Below, in pieces: positions 11,463 through 22,005 of a stretch of DNA of 64,000 nt. Every line of letters begins with the position of its first letter. Position 1 is the stretch's first letter. The position numbers and the translations under genes were made by a program. The notes beneath the pieces are model-generated. The model made no database searches and was not told where the DNA came from. It saw only the letters and a list, made by a program, of their open reading frames with translations. Source of the stretch: Pholiota molesta (taxonomy: Eukaryota > Basidiomycota > Agaricomycetes > Agaricales > Strophariaceae); assembly GCA_014925825.1 (NCBI GenBank), contig JACGCK010000232.1, positions 1 through 64,000 of the forward strand, written 5' to 3'.

Positions 11463-11777
11463 ACCATCTCCGAGTCGTTAAGTGCATTCAATTTCTGCTA
11501 TTTCTTGATTCGCAATTTTTCGGTGTATGCTACTTAGATGCTGCGGGATGCGCCCGCCCATTTCGTCTAGATGACGTTTATGGTTGGCGCGTTTAGAGTT
11601 GTGAGATGTACTGGTGTAAAGGCAATGTAACGCGAGATTCGGACCTGTACGTGGATATAATAATGAAGTTATTGGGTATTGAATGACTCGTCCCAGCATT
11701 TGCAATCGGTTGTATGAACTAATGGTCGATGAGGGTACCACCCCATTGCTCTGCGAATTTTAGAATGCAAGTGCACG

Positions 11778-12000
11778 TCAATCTTTGCCATAGCACTCCT
11801 CCGCGTTCGGTGCGAAATTGAACAGATGATTCTGCTCTGGGATCTTCAACAACACCGTGAGCACCCTCGCATTCTGCAACAGCGAATGGAGGCGATACGA
11901 CTCCTCTGGAAAGATGGCAGTGTCCGCGGTGCCATGCATCAACAATGTCGCGGGCCAGCTCGCGTCCACTCCCATGTTGAACGTTGAACGTTTGACCACC
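11778..12000 (-). pseudogene. Relic of an alpha/beta hydrolase C-terminus
   Basis: A 73-codon frame reads SWPATLLMHGTADTAIFPEE and ends with PEQNHLFNFAPNAEECYGKD. HGTADT...PEES followed by a spaced NH is typical of the Asp and His of the catalytic triad at the end of esterase or acetylhydrolase proteins. Upstream the frame is stopped near 12010, and the nucleophile region and the rest of the enzyme are absent. It is wedged directly behind the downstream end of the F-box gene at 12320. It is probably a fragment left after a rearrangement; a short-lived 3' exon of an undetected gene is the alternative. Confidence 0.5.
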
Positions 12001-12319
12001 CAGCTATTGAACTAGAAGTTTTCTAGCGGCCAAACGCAAAGTATCCGAACTTCAGCAATTCGGAAATCCATTGCGAGTTTCTCATCAGTTGCTTTGTCGC
12101 TCACTATCTTTGAGATGACCAACCTCTTTGTACGTTGGCAAATTCAATTACGAAGTCTCGATTGTCGCGGTTAGTGAGCATTGCTCTAACTCACGTCGCC
12201 ATTAAGCGCTTGATATATCAGTCAAAGCTGTCATCATTGATGAAGGTTGATAACGAAATAGAGTCAGACGGGCTCCCCGACTGCATTTGCTCATCCTCTT
12301 CGCTCGCATCATCACTGCT

Positions 12320-14104
12320 CTAGGGCTCAAGATCAACCAAGATTTCCCTTAGGATTTTTTTGTCCTCCTCAGAGACTCCGGAGCATTCCTGGAGGAATAG
12401 CATGTCTATTGGCGCACCGAAGTTACAACGACACATGAGAATGTGTTGGAGTTCCTCGATTGACATTGGTTTATTTTCCGCGTACCCGACCAGATGGGGC
12501 TCTACAAATTTCGCGTGGGACAAATAGATCGAGGAGAGACAGGGGAAGGGGACTGCTAGTTGTGAATTTCCGCTAGATCCAGAGGTTGCGGCAGCTGAAA
12601 CGGGTGAACCAAGAACAATGGACTTTAGAAAGGATTTTGTTGCAGTACTCGCCACCACCACTGAATGTATCCGAGGCAGCTGTCCCAATGTATTTGCCAT
12701 CGCTTTGGGAGTGAGCTCAGGCCCTACCCACTCGGGAATATATACATGTGTGATGTCGTCTAAGATCCCACTAGTGCGAATGTCGCTGAAAATCTGTGTA
12801 GTTTCCTTTGGGACCATGGTACAACGAAACAACAAATCCAGACGCGAGGGAGCCTCGATGCGACTGATCATATCAAAATCATCGAAAACTTCCGTGAATA
12901 ACTTCAATCGAATTCCCCCACTGTGTTCGTACGGCCCCGATCGCTGTAGCATAAGGCTTTTGAAAGCTGCCTCTGGACGCAGGTTTGAATATGATCGAAG
13001 TAACCCCGAAATAATCTCCGAATAATCTGGACAGGGTTCATCAAAATCGTCGTCGTCGTCGTCCGAGTCGTCGTAATCGGTCCCGTCCGAACCCCACTTT
13101 TGGCATACAACCTTGACCATGGCAGTAGATGGGAAGGTGATGTTGCGAAAGAAAGCTTCGAATTCGGCAGTTACGGAATCATGTATATGCAGAGTTTGAA
13201 GACGGGGGAAAGGTATATCTTCAAAAAACTGTGAAACTTGCTGCTCTGCTTCGAATTTCGGCAAGGCATATCGTAGGTCTAAAACCTCCAGATCAGGCAT
13301 GCTTTTCAATGCATCCATGAACTGCTTTTCAGTCACAGCGAACGTCGAATTTTGCGAAGGGTACGAAATATTATGCAGCTTGAGATGCGTGAGAGAGGAA
13401 AGGAGATGGGAGTGTGAGATCCAGCTCAATTCGCAGTGTTCCAATTCCAGTTGGCGTAGCGGTCCTGTTTCCTGTAGAATATCCTCAGAGATAGAAAGGG
13501 GTGCCAATGTGCGCCTGACTCTTCCATCAGGACCATAGTGCGCGGCAAGCTTCTTTCTCACCAGGCAGAGTCGTTCGAGTCGCGGAGCAGACACTAGTAA
13601 CATTCCTTTCATGATGTTCCATTTCTTTGAGGTGACATGTCGAATCGACAGCTCTCTGACACGGTGTATATTTCCAAGGGCGAGCTCCATTCCTAGCATC
13701 CGGTCGTCGATATTTATGACGAGGCTGGACTCTTTCGACCTTCGGAGCATTTCCGCGACCCATTCGAAATTTCCAATAGGCGGGTCGACCCACAAGCTGG
13801 GTGCATTGACGGCAGCTCTTCGCCAGTGGCTACAGACATAGGTCAGGTTGATCCACTCCAACGGTGCTACTTTGCGCCCCTTTCCGTCCAGTTTTTGTTC
13901 TTGCGCAAAGGAGAAGATCCTGCACAAAATTTCGGGGGGAAGGCGGGATATCGACACCGAGGCATTTCGTTGAGACTTCAAAGCCAAAAGCGGAATGAGG
14001 AGCTCGTCAATAACCCTTTGTTGCTTTTCGATGGCTTCGTCGATTATCCGGAGCTTTTCTTTCTGCGGAATGGTCTCATCAAGAGCGGTCAAAGCTACGT
14101 TCAT
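12320..14104 (-). CDS. F-box protein with leucine-rich C-terminal half (paralogue A)
   Basis: The uninterrupted reading frame is about 594 codons from the ATG at 14104 (MNVALTALDETIPQ). An upstream ATG at 14116 is not conserved in the 48.8 kb copy. A helical N-terminus (KLRIIDEAIEKQQRVIDELL) leads to the F-box at residues 50-95 (ISRLPPEILCRIFSFAQ, WINLTYVCSHWRR). Leucine-rich segments follow (RQLELEHCELSWISHSHLLSS). F-box proteins usually recruit substrates to SCF ubiquitin ligases through SKP1; the targets here are unknown. A 5'-leader intron lies at 14134-14211 (GTACGTGG to GCACAG). An acidic insert (DDSDDDDDDFDE) is near residue 350. A TAG at 12320 ends the protein at LEP, where the sister copy reads TAT and continues into an acidic tail; coding-like SSDDASEEDEQ follows out of translation. 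Confidence 0.88.
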   Translation of the reverse strand: MNVALTALDETIPQKEKLRIIDEAIEKQQRVIDELLIPLLALKSQRNASVSISRLPPEILCRIFSFAQEQKLDGKGRKVAPLEWINLTYVCSHWRRAAVNAPSLWVDPPIGNFEWVAEMLRRSKESSLVINIDDRMLGMELALGNIHRVRELSIRHVTSKKWNIMKGMLLVSAPRLERLCLVRKKLAAHYGPDGRVRRTLAPLSISEDILQETGPLRQLELEHCELSWISHSHLLSSLTHLKLHNISYPSQNSTFAVTEKQFMDALKSMPDLEVLDLRYALPKFEAEQQVSQFFEDIPFPRLQTLHIHDSVTAEFEAFFRNITFPSTAMVKVVCQKWGSDGTDYDDSDDDDDDFDEPCPDYSEIISGLLRSYSNLRPEAAFKSLMLQRSGPYEHSGGIRLKLFTEVFDDFDMISRIEAPSRLDLLFRCTMVPKETTQIFSDIRTSGILDDITHVYIPEWVGPELTPKAMANTLGQLPRIHSVVVASTATKSFLKSIVLGSPVSAAATSGSSGNSQLAVPFPCLSSIYLSHAKFVEPHLVGYAENKPMSIEELQHILMCRCNFGAPIDMLFLQECSGVSEEDKKILREILVDLEP

Positions 14105-14300
14105 TTTCGAGATCATATACAGCCGCTTCGGACTGTGCAGAGGTTGATTTCAAGGTTAAGAAGGTTAGCAAAGAAGAGTTCCACTTGAAGAATCATTGTT
14201 CGACCACGTACTTGAAAAAACAAATTCAACGCTTCCGCTAGGTGGCGTGTAATATCTCAAGCCGCAATCTTGACAATGAGTACGATGTGTCGGTAAAGAA

Positions 14301-14343
14301 GTAGCCACTCAGAAACCAATCATTGGCAGAATAAAGCAGAGGC
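14301..14343 (-). promoter_or_regulatory. Conserved F-box promoter block with CCAAT/ATTGG (paralogue A)
   Basis: On the coding strand this reads CTCTGCTTTATTCTGCCAAT, then GATTGGTTTCTGAGTGGCTA. It contains CCAAT and ATTGG back to back about 210 bases upstream of the ATG. The same block is found upstream of the F-box genes at 14662-16530 and 48820-50724. CCAAT is the NF-Y/HAP binding site; a HAP5 gene is nearby, but direct regulation is only inferred. Confidence 0.6.
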
Positions 14344-14661
14344 GTCGTCAGTATTTCAGTACGCGTCTGTGGTCGTCAAGTTCAATAATGTCCTTCGTCT
14401 TGTGTGACCACTGACTGAGTTACTGTGACATAACGCCGGGCCGAGTCTCTTCCAAAGGAGGATGATCCAAGGATGTCAATTCGACCTCAATCCAGTTGAC
14501 GTGGGTGGGGAAACTAATAACAATTTTACACAGTCACGCGCCATGATTAGAGTAGTAATTAATACTCAATTTGAAGGCAAAAGGTACTGTTAGTTCTACA
14601 CAACTTACAAATTGTACAATCCAGAGTCTCAACCGCCTGAGCTCGAACAAAAATACTGGCT

Positions 14662-16530
14662 CTAGGAAGGATCTTGTACTTCAGCTGAAGAGTCAGAATA
14701 TTCATCTTCTTCATCCTCTTCCATCTGCTCATCCTCTTCGCTCTCATCACCGCTGCTATGGGTCTCAGGACTGCCGTCTACATCAACCACGAATTCCCTC
14801 AGCAATTCTTTGTCTTTTGCAAAGAATCTGACGCATTCGTGAAGGAATAGCTTGTCTATCGGCACACCGAAGTCACAACGATGCATGAGCATGTCTTGAA
14901 GTTGCTCGGTTGATATTGCGTCTGCATGTTTCGGACGCTCGACCAGATGGGACGCCACGAAATTCACGTAGTACAAGAAGATCGAGGTGAGACTGTGGAA
15001 AGAGAGTCCTAGTTCTGAAATTTTGCAAGATCCAGAGGCATCGGCAGCTGAAACGTGTGAGCCAAGAACGACGGCATTGAGAAAGGTTCTTGTTACATCT
15101 CTCGCCACCACGAGTGAATGTATGCAAGACAGCTGTCCCAGTGTATTTGCTATCGTTTCGCTACTGAGATTAGGCATCTTCTCGGGAAGACATACTTGTA
15201 TGATGTCATCTAACATCCCACTAGTGCAAACGTCGTTTAAAAGCTGTGTAAATTCCTGTCGCTCTATGGCACATTCGACCACCAATTCCAGATGCGGAGT
15301 AGCTTTGCAGTGACAAAATATATCAAAATCTTTCACCATCTCCGTGAACAAGTTCAATCGAACTCCCGTGTCCGATACGTCGTATTCGCTCGTTCGCCGT
15401 AGGATAAGGCTTTGGAAAACTGCCTCCGGATGCGGCTTTGAATACGATCGAGCTAATCCCGAGATAATCTCCGATAAATCTAGGCTTTTTGGTTCATCGT
15501 CGTCGTCGTTGTCGTCTTCGCCTTCGCGCCAGCGTGAGTCCGACTCATAATATACAATCTTGACCATGGTACTAGGTGGGAAGGTCACGTTGCGAAAGAA
15601 AGCTTTGATTTCGGAAGTTATGGAATCCTGTATATGCAGAGTCCGAAGATGGGGGAAATGTACTTCTTTGGACAACTGTGAAAAGTGCTGCACTGTTGGG
15701 TATGCCGGAAAGGCCTCGCTTAGGTCTAAAACCTCCAGATTAGGCATGATTTTAAATATATCCATGAACTCGAGCGTAGATTTTTGCGAAAGGTGCGAGA
15801 GACGATGCAGCTTGAGATGCGTGAGAGAGCAAAGGAGATGGGAGTGTGAAATCCAGTTCAACGCGCAATGTGTCAATTCCAGTTGGCGTAGCGGTCCTGC
15901 TTCGCGTAGAATGTCCTCAGAGATAGAGATCGGTGCCGGTGAGTGAGCGACTCCTCCATAGTATGAGATAGCATGTTGGCCCACCAGGCAAAGTCGCTCT
16001 AGTCGCGGAGCAGAGACCGGTATCATTCCTTGTATGACGTTCCACGTGTCCGAGCTGATATGTTGTATCGACAGCTCTCTAGTACGGTGGATATCTCCAA
16101 GGGCCAGCTCCATTCCTAGCATCCTATCGCAGTCGATTTTAATAACAAGGCTGGACTCTTTCGACCTTCGGAGCATTTCCGCGACCCATTTGACATTTCC
16201 AATAGGCGGGTCGACCCACAAGCTGGGTGCATTGACAGCAACGCTTCGCCAGTGGCGACAGACGTAGGTCAGGTTGATCCACTTCGACAGTTCTACTTTC
16301 CGACTCATTGAATAGATTCCTGGTACTTGCGCAAAGGAGAAGATATTGCATAGAATTTCAGGAGGAAGGCGGGAGATTGGCACCGAGGCATTTCGCCGAG
16401 ATTTCAAAGCCAAAAGAGAAATGCGGAGCGCGTCAATAGCCCTTGATTGCTTTTCAATGGCTTCGTCGATCATCCGGAGCTTTTCTTCCTGCGCAATGGT
16501 CTCATCAAGTGCGGGCAAGGCTACGTCCAT
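14662..16530 (-). CDS. F-box protein with leucine-rich C-terminal half and acidic tail (paralogue B)
   Basis: A 622-codon frame without coding introns starts at MDVALPALDETIAQEEKL. The F-box is at about residues 48-95 (ISRLPPEILCNIFSFAQ, WINLTYVCRHWRSVAV). Leucine-rich repeats include LTHCALNWISHSHLLCS. The acidic insert reads EGEDDNDDDDEP. The intact tail is acidic (SSGDESEEDEQMEEDEEDE). A 5'-leader intron lies at 16559-16636 (GTATGTGG to GCACAG), at the same position as in paralogue A. It sits head to tail about 560 bases from A and shares upstream sequence with it, so A and B are a tandem duplication with a period near 2.4 kb. The expected role is substrate recognition in an SCF ubiquitin ligase. 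Confidence 0.9.
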   Translation of the reverse strand: MDVALPALDETIAQEEKLRMIDEAIEKQSRAIDALRISLLALKSRRNASVPISRLPPEILCNIFSFAQVPGIYSMSRKVELSKWINLTYVCRHWRSVAVNAPSLWVDPPIGNVKWVAEMLRRSKESSLVIKIDCDRMLGMELALGDIHRTRELSIQHISSDTWNVIQGMIPVSAPRLERLCLVGQHAISYYGGVAHSPAPISISEDILREAGPLRQLELTHCALNWISHSHLLCSLTHLKLHRLSHLSQKSTLEFMDIFKIMPNLEVLDLSEAFPAYPTVQHFSQLSKEVHFPHLRTLHIQDSITSEIKAFFRNVTFPPSTMVKIVYYESDSRWREGEDDNDDDDEPKSLDLSEIISGLARSYSKPHPEAVFQSLILRRTSEYDVSDTGVRLNLFTEMVKDFDIFCHCKATPHLELVVECAIERQEFTQLLNDVCTSGMLDDIIQVCLPEKMPNLSSETIANTLGQLSCIHSLVVARDVTRTFLNAVVLGSHVSAADASGSCKISELGLSFHSLTSIFLYYVNFVASHLVERPKHADAISTEQLQDMLMHRCDFGVPIDKLFLHECVRFFAKDKELLREFVVDVDGSPETHSSGDESEEDEQMEEDEEDEYSDSSAEVQDPS

Positions 16531-16812
16531 TTTCGAGACTATACGCAGCCGCTCCGGACTGTGCAGAGGTTGATTTCAAGGGAACAATAGGTTAGCAAAA
16601 AAGAGCCCTCCCAGAGGAATCGATTCGACCACATACCTGAAAAAATGAGTTCAGCCCTTCCGCAAACCGCTCCAGCCTGGTCATTCAAGTAAAAGCATGT
16701 CTATGTCAACCAGAATAACTCAATATAGTTCAATGACACACCTTAACAGTGCACTGTGTAGCTGGTCGATATCTCAAGCCGCAACCTTGACACTGATACG
16801 ACGTGTTGGTAC

Positions 16813-16882
16813 AGAAGTAACCACTCAGAAAGATGACACCAAGAGTTTCGAACCAATTATTGGCAAAATAAAGCAGAGTCGC
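16813..16882 (-). promoter_or_regulatory. Conserved F-box promoter block with CCAAT/ATTGG (paralogue B)
   Basis: The coding-strand reading contains GCGACTCTGCTTTATTTTGC then CAATAATTGGTTCGAAACTC, matching the blocks of paralogues A and C. It lies about 320 bases upstream of the ATG. A further block upstream (16975-17020; GGGCCGAGTCGCTTCCAAA) is shared only with paralogue A (14425-14460). Confidence 0.6.
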
Positions 16883-17293
16883 TCGACAGTCGACAGTCCG
16901 CCGCAGTCGTCAGTGGGCGTCAAGTGGATTGCAAGTGGATCATATTTATGCCTTAGTTGTTGTTGATGTTATGTGACTACAGCTGTGACACAACCCGGGC
17001 CGAGTCGCTTCCAAACTAGAGGAAGTCGAATCTCGACCAAGAGTTGACCAAGAGCCTGTTTGGACCTCTTCAAGAATCGACGAATCAAATATTCAACATC
17101 GTAAGTATGTATAAAGAAATCAACAGAAAGTAGAACAAAAAACGATGAGACGACAGCTGAGAGCAGCACCAGTATCCGATACCAGACTGCACCGCCGATA
17201 TCCGTCACATACAAAGAAAGACATGCAACTGATGGTACATTTCTAAAGCCCAAATAAAATGCTTGTTTTTCTTCATCGAGAACCTGGATGTGA

Positions 17294-18875
17294 TCACCGC
17301 CTAGCTCTTTTCCCATTCTATGGGACAAATATCATAAATATATCAGTAACAATAAATTTAATAACACTGCTATACTCACCCGTTCCTCGTCTGTGGGGTC
17401 AGAATTCCTCTTGCGCAGCTTGGGCGAAGCCACGTCGACATCCATAGCGTCGTCGTCATCTTCATCGTCATCGTCACCATCTTCGTCCATAGAATCAGCC
17501 GCCATGGGTGTGATAGGCCATAAGTTAATCTTCCCATCTTCACCGCCTGTTACTAGCGTCTGATTCTGGACAAGCATTTGATCATCAGCAATATAATTGG
17601 CGGGACATGGTACGAGACACGTACGCTTTCATCCCAAAGCACATCGCGCACGACACCACTGTGACCATGTGTCCAAACCTTGTACAGGCACCACGGCGCG
17701 TCTGGGACGGAGGTATTCATGTTGCCTAACAGGGCCACGTCTCCTCTATGTTTCGCGTTCAGAAGATTTATTGGAATGGCCAAAGATGGAAGCTTACTGG
17801 AATGAGCCAGTAAAGACGCTCAACTTCGGGTTGGTGGTGCCGGTGCTGCGCGCGGTGATGAAATAGTCTGTTAGCCATTCACGGCCACTATGGAGGACAG
17901 GCGCGCGTAGATCCAGGCTTAACAGTTGGTCCAACTAAAAGAATTATTGCGCACTTCAATCTCCTTATGAAGCCAAAATGAGATCAAAATTCCACATACG
18001 TCGCTTTTCCAAGTGCTGAACGTCTCCATGTCACCACCCGCCCATATGGACGCTTTCTGAGGGTCGTCGTTGTGTATCCATCCAGCTTGCGCGATGCTGC
18101 AGCCCCAGTTGCCAACCTGGATGACGGCTTCGTCCTCATCGTCTTCGTCGGCGTTTGATGTGCTGAGAAGGCCGTCTGTGGAGCCGGAGAGGATGATGTT
18201 ACAGTTTGTTTCTGGGTCCCTACTGGGAGCGAAGGATAGGGTGGTAATGTCATCTGAATGAGTGGAAGTATGGGCCCGCAAAGGTGTTGCTGGTTGGCGA
18301 GGATCCCTAAGCTGCGAGTAAGACAGAAGAAAAATTATACGAGAACGAAATAGTGTACCAGTATAGGATTGAAGCTTCCTCCATTTTCGTGTCTAGCTCA
18401 GTTCCACCCGCAATTGTCAAGCCATCCGGCGAGATCGCGCAACTAAGCAGCGCGTGCTTTTTTCCAAGGTTGGTCACTAGGAATCAACTTAATGAGCCGT
18501 CAGAAAACTCAAATTCGGTGGTAAAATAATTTGCGTACTTTTGATACTGTGCGCATTAGAGCGCAGATCCCATGCCATGATGCTTCCATCCCTTCCCGAT
18601 GAAACCAGGCATTTCTGAACGACGCCTCCAAGGGTGTCCGCGGTGTGCAGCGATGTGGTTACAGGAGTGTGTCCCGGAAGCTTCTGTACCGTCCGCAAAG
18701 TGTTACTGTCAAGTATGTCTATCATCGAGGTTGTTGTTCCGGCTATCGCAGCAGCATAATAGCCAGGCAACGCGCTCAGCGAGAGTGCATATCCATCAGA
18801 GTCCGTCGTCCATTTTGGCGATTGTTCGTCTTGAATATGAGGTGAAACGAGGAGAAGCTTGTGCCTTTCTGCCAT
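17294..18875 (-). CDS. WDR89: WD-repeat protein, WDR89-like
   Basis: The start is the ATG at 18875 (MAERHKLLLVSPH). Seven exons can be joined in frame, about 420 residues. WD/beta-propeller segments include CLVSSGRDGSIMAWDLRSN, CAISPDGLTIAGGTELDTK, ILYWDPR, DDITTLSFAP...LSGSTDGL, VWTHGHSGVVRDVLWDES and LVTGGEDGKINLWPIT. The order, the EASILYWDPR step and the terminal basic run GKRARR match WDR89-family proteins. The linker before the end is highly acidic (DEDGDDDDEDDDDAMDVD). The last splice (GAACGG|GTGAGT to CATAG|AATGGG) gives ERNGKRARR and the stop at 17294-17296. The molecular function of this family is poorly defined. The gene diverges from SWD1. Confidence 0.85.
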
Positions 18876-19196
18876 GAATATCAAGTGTTTGTATCAAAGA
18901 CAGATATCAGCAGTTTTCTAATAAACGAAGAAGATTAGATGGTGGTCGACTGTGGGTTTTTTGAAATAATCATGATCGCGCCCAAAATCCGAGTATTTGC
19001 ACATGCTTGCCAAGCCCGTCAGAATCTTTGGCAAAGCGCCCGTACATGCCTTGTCCATTACCACGTCCTGGCCACACTCATTCTTTCTTTCCAAAGATTC
19101 GAGGCAGAACATGAGAATCTAATTTGCTTGAAGCATGTCCAGAAGCTTTATATCATAACAACTCGGCCGACGTCGTAACTGGAAAATTGCTGGAAA
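18876..19196. promoter_or_regulatory. Bidirectional promoter region of WDR89 and SWD1
   Basis: Only about 320 bases separate two divergent start codons (18875 minus, 19197 plus), so the promoters must be shared or overlapping. No TATA box is convincing. Confidence 0.5.
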
Positions 19197-21100
19197 ATGA
19201 ATGAATCTTTAATTAGTATGCACAACCTTCATACATGTGTCTTCAATGAACTCAAACACGCTATATAGATCCTTTCACGCTCTCTCATCCCACCGCTGTC
19301 CAGACTTCTCTCTATGCAGGAGCTACCTTCTCCAGATTTGATTCCACGGGACGGTTCATAGCCGCGGCGCGTCTTAATTGCTCTGTCGAAGTATGGGACC
19401 TCGAAACACGCGCTCCGATTCGAGGGTTGGAGGGTCATGTAAAGACAATAACCAGCATTGAGTGAGTCCAAAAGATATTCTGCAATGTGTGGCCGCTCAC
19501 CTTGCACAGCTGGTCGCGTAATTCACGATACCTACTCACATCATCGAAGGACTGGAACGTTCTCATATGGGACCTAGCGTCCGATTGTGACCCACCACAA
19601 CGATACGCCTCCATCCGCTTCGACGCCCCGGTTGTCTCTGCTTCATTCCATCCCCGAAATAGTCAGATTATACTGGTTCTCCTAGCCACTGGCGAAGCAT
19701 ACGTGTGCGATAATAGAAAGCAACAGCGGTCGCGTGTGGAACTGTTGGAAACAATTCTTGATGAAGGAGATGACGAGGAAGGACCTATACGGTATGTTTT
19801 TAAATTTTATTTTATTGAGTATCCTTCTCATATCGTTAGAGCTCAGCTCACCAATGACCACAGCGCGTTTCGACCCAACAGGGAAGAACATCTTCGCAGG
19901 CACGGCCTCTGGATTCATTCTCGTGTTTAACACACGCACAAAAACAGTAGGTTTTCTATCTTTACGTCTATTCTTTTACAGAATAAAACCAGGTTGATGA
20001 CCTTGTGATATATTTGTTTTCTTCGTCCTAACGGTCCTTTCTCTGACTCCCAAACCTTTTTCTTATATCCTGGCTAATCCGAATTTATTGCCAGATGATT
20101 GGGCGCCACAAAATCTCAGGAGCAGGTACGATGAAAGGCATGGACTTTGCAAAGTCTGGCAGGCGACTCGTCACCAACTCCTCCGATCGCACCCTTCGAC
20201 AATTCATCCTCCCAAAATATCCCGACCCACCAACAGAAGCGGAGCTCCAGAACCAGACAATCACATTTGATTTTCTCGATATCGAATTAGAGCCCACGCA
20301 CAGGTTCAATGACCCTATTAACAGAACGGCGTGGCACGCGATGTGCTACAGCCCTGATGGAGAATGGCTGGCTGGAGGTAAGGGTTCCAGATTTTCCGCA
20401 ACCTCTGCGACTAACGAAAGGACACACAGGCTCTGCAGATCCAGCAGGACATAAAATTTACATCTGGGACATTTCGAACGACGGTCAGTTCGCCAGTGCC
20501 CTTGATGGGGGCCGCGAGCCCCTGGTATACCTCCACGTAAGTGTGCACCCAACTTCGTCCTTCTCCTACCCAAACCCACACCCACATCCACCCTTCTAGT
20601 GGCATCCCACGCGCTCCATGCTCGCCTCCACAACCAACCAAGGCAGCGTCCTCATCTGGCACTGCCCGAACCCCGAGCGCTGGGGCGCCTTCGCCGGCGG
20701 CTTCGAAGAGGTCGACGAGAACGTCGAGTACGAGGAGCGCGAAGACGAGTTCGACATCGAGGACGAGGCCGTGCTCTTCGAGCGCAAGATGCGCGCGGAG
20801 GAGGAGGAGGTCGACATCGACACCATCGTCACCGGCGCGCAGGCCGCCGCCGCGGCGTTCAGCGGCGGCGGGGGCGGGACGCGCAGCGGGAATATGGGCG
20901 GGGCGGCGACGCCCGTGGGGAATGGGGGTGCAGGGAAGGCGGGCCCGGGGCCGCAGCTGATGGACCTGGACGGGAAGTTTGGTGGAGAGGAGGCCGTGGA
21001 TCTGGAGCTGGCGTGGGCGGAGGAGGAGCCTGACGGGGATGTGGCTGGGGGGTGGAGGATGAAAATTATTATGGACAATGAGGCGGCGGAATATTATTGA
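19197..21100 (+). CDS. SWD1: COMPASS subunit SWD1/RBBP5 (WD-repeat)
   Basis: The start exon is 19 bases long (19197-19215, MNESLI). It splices over GTATGC...TATATAG to NPFTLSHPTAVQTSLYAGAT, the usual N-terminus of this family. WD repeats follow: CSVEVWDLETRAPIRGLEGH, SKDWNVLIWDLASD, then the diagnostic SPMTTARFDPTGKNIFAGTA, SGFILVFNTRTKTMIGRHKI, SGAGTMKGMDFAKSGRRLVT and NSSDRTLRQFILPKYP. The intron at about 19793 uses the acceptor AGCTCAG, which restores RSPMTTARFDP. After the propeller comes an acidic region (EEVDENVEYEEREDEFDIED). The protein (about 495 residues) is the RbBP5-type scaffold of the Set1/COMPASS histone H3-K4 methyltransferase in the nucleus. The last exon is GC-rich and encodes Gly/Ala-rich low complexity. 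Confidence 0.93.
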
Positions 21101-22005
21101 GGGGATTTTCGATCTTAAACTGCTTTTTCTTGTAGGAAGTATATCCATTAGTCTTGTGGTAACCGCTTTGTTGGTATTGATATGAAATCGTTTTAGCGTC
21201 TCTTCAGGTGTACGAATTCTCCGACGATTGAAGTTGCGTGAAGTTAGATCGATTTATGAATCCCAAACAAAAACATTCAAACTTGAGCGCCAAATGAAAT
21301 AGCATTTCGCGATCCAATGGTTCATAATATTACATGGAGAAGTGGGCGTAATGTAAAAGTCGCATAGGTGGGATAGTAGATGTAGCTTGAATAGATGTAG
21401 CTTGTGCATTGGTTTAAACCTGATGAACCCACTATGATATGCAGGAACGCCAGATGAAGGGGCAAATAGATGAGACGATAATATATGATGATCAGTGGAT
21501 AGGTTTCGAGAGTAGGCGTAGGAAGAAGGGCCGGTGACGATGATAAGGGTGGTGGCGAATGGGAGAGGTCGGGAGGAGCATATGGGGTGGGCGTCGTTCG
21601 TATGCTGACAAGCGTGTAGCAGTACCCATGGAATTGGGCGAGGAAGGGCGGGGGCGGAGGCCGAAAGGAAGCAGCTGTTGACGGGGTAAGGCACTGTAAG
21701 GCGTACTAATGCAGGTGCATCATTTTGGAAGGAGCAAAAAAGGGGGAAATAGAAGAAATACCAAAGAGAAAAGGAATGATTCAGATTGAAAGGCCAAAGA
21801 ATCAAATAATAGGAAGAAACAAAAAGGGGAAAATAAATAAAATAAGGGGCTTTAGCCAAATGGAAGAAGGCCAAAAAAAAAAGAATGACGTCTTTCGGCG
21901 TTCATCAATTTCACTCGGTCAAACCTGAAAAGAAATCCAAATCTGCAAAAATACGCACGGGAATCGCTATTTTGCAGAAGGCGACCAAGACGCTCCAATT
22001 GCTCA
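21101..22005. other. Convergent intergenic region
   Basis: About 900 bases between the 3' ends of SWD1 (plus) and the cyclin (minus). An A-rich purine tract lies at 21730-21890. Open frames here lack any family resemblance. I see no gene. Confidence 0.5.

Noticed and set aside
12618..13025. Long open frame on the plus strand inside F-box paralogue A
   Set aside because: It is antisense to a clear F-box coding region; the same shadow occurs opposite paralogues B and C.
20411..21148. Open frame of 245 codons on the minus strand opposite the SWD1 end
   Set aside because: It lies opposite GC-rich coding sequence of SWD1 and its composition is typical of a shadow frame.
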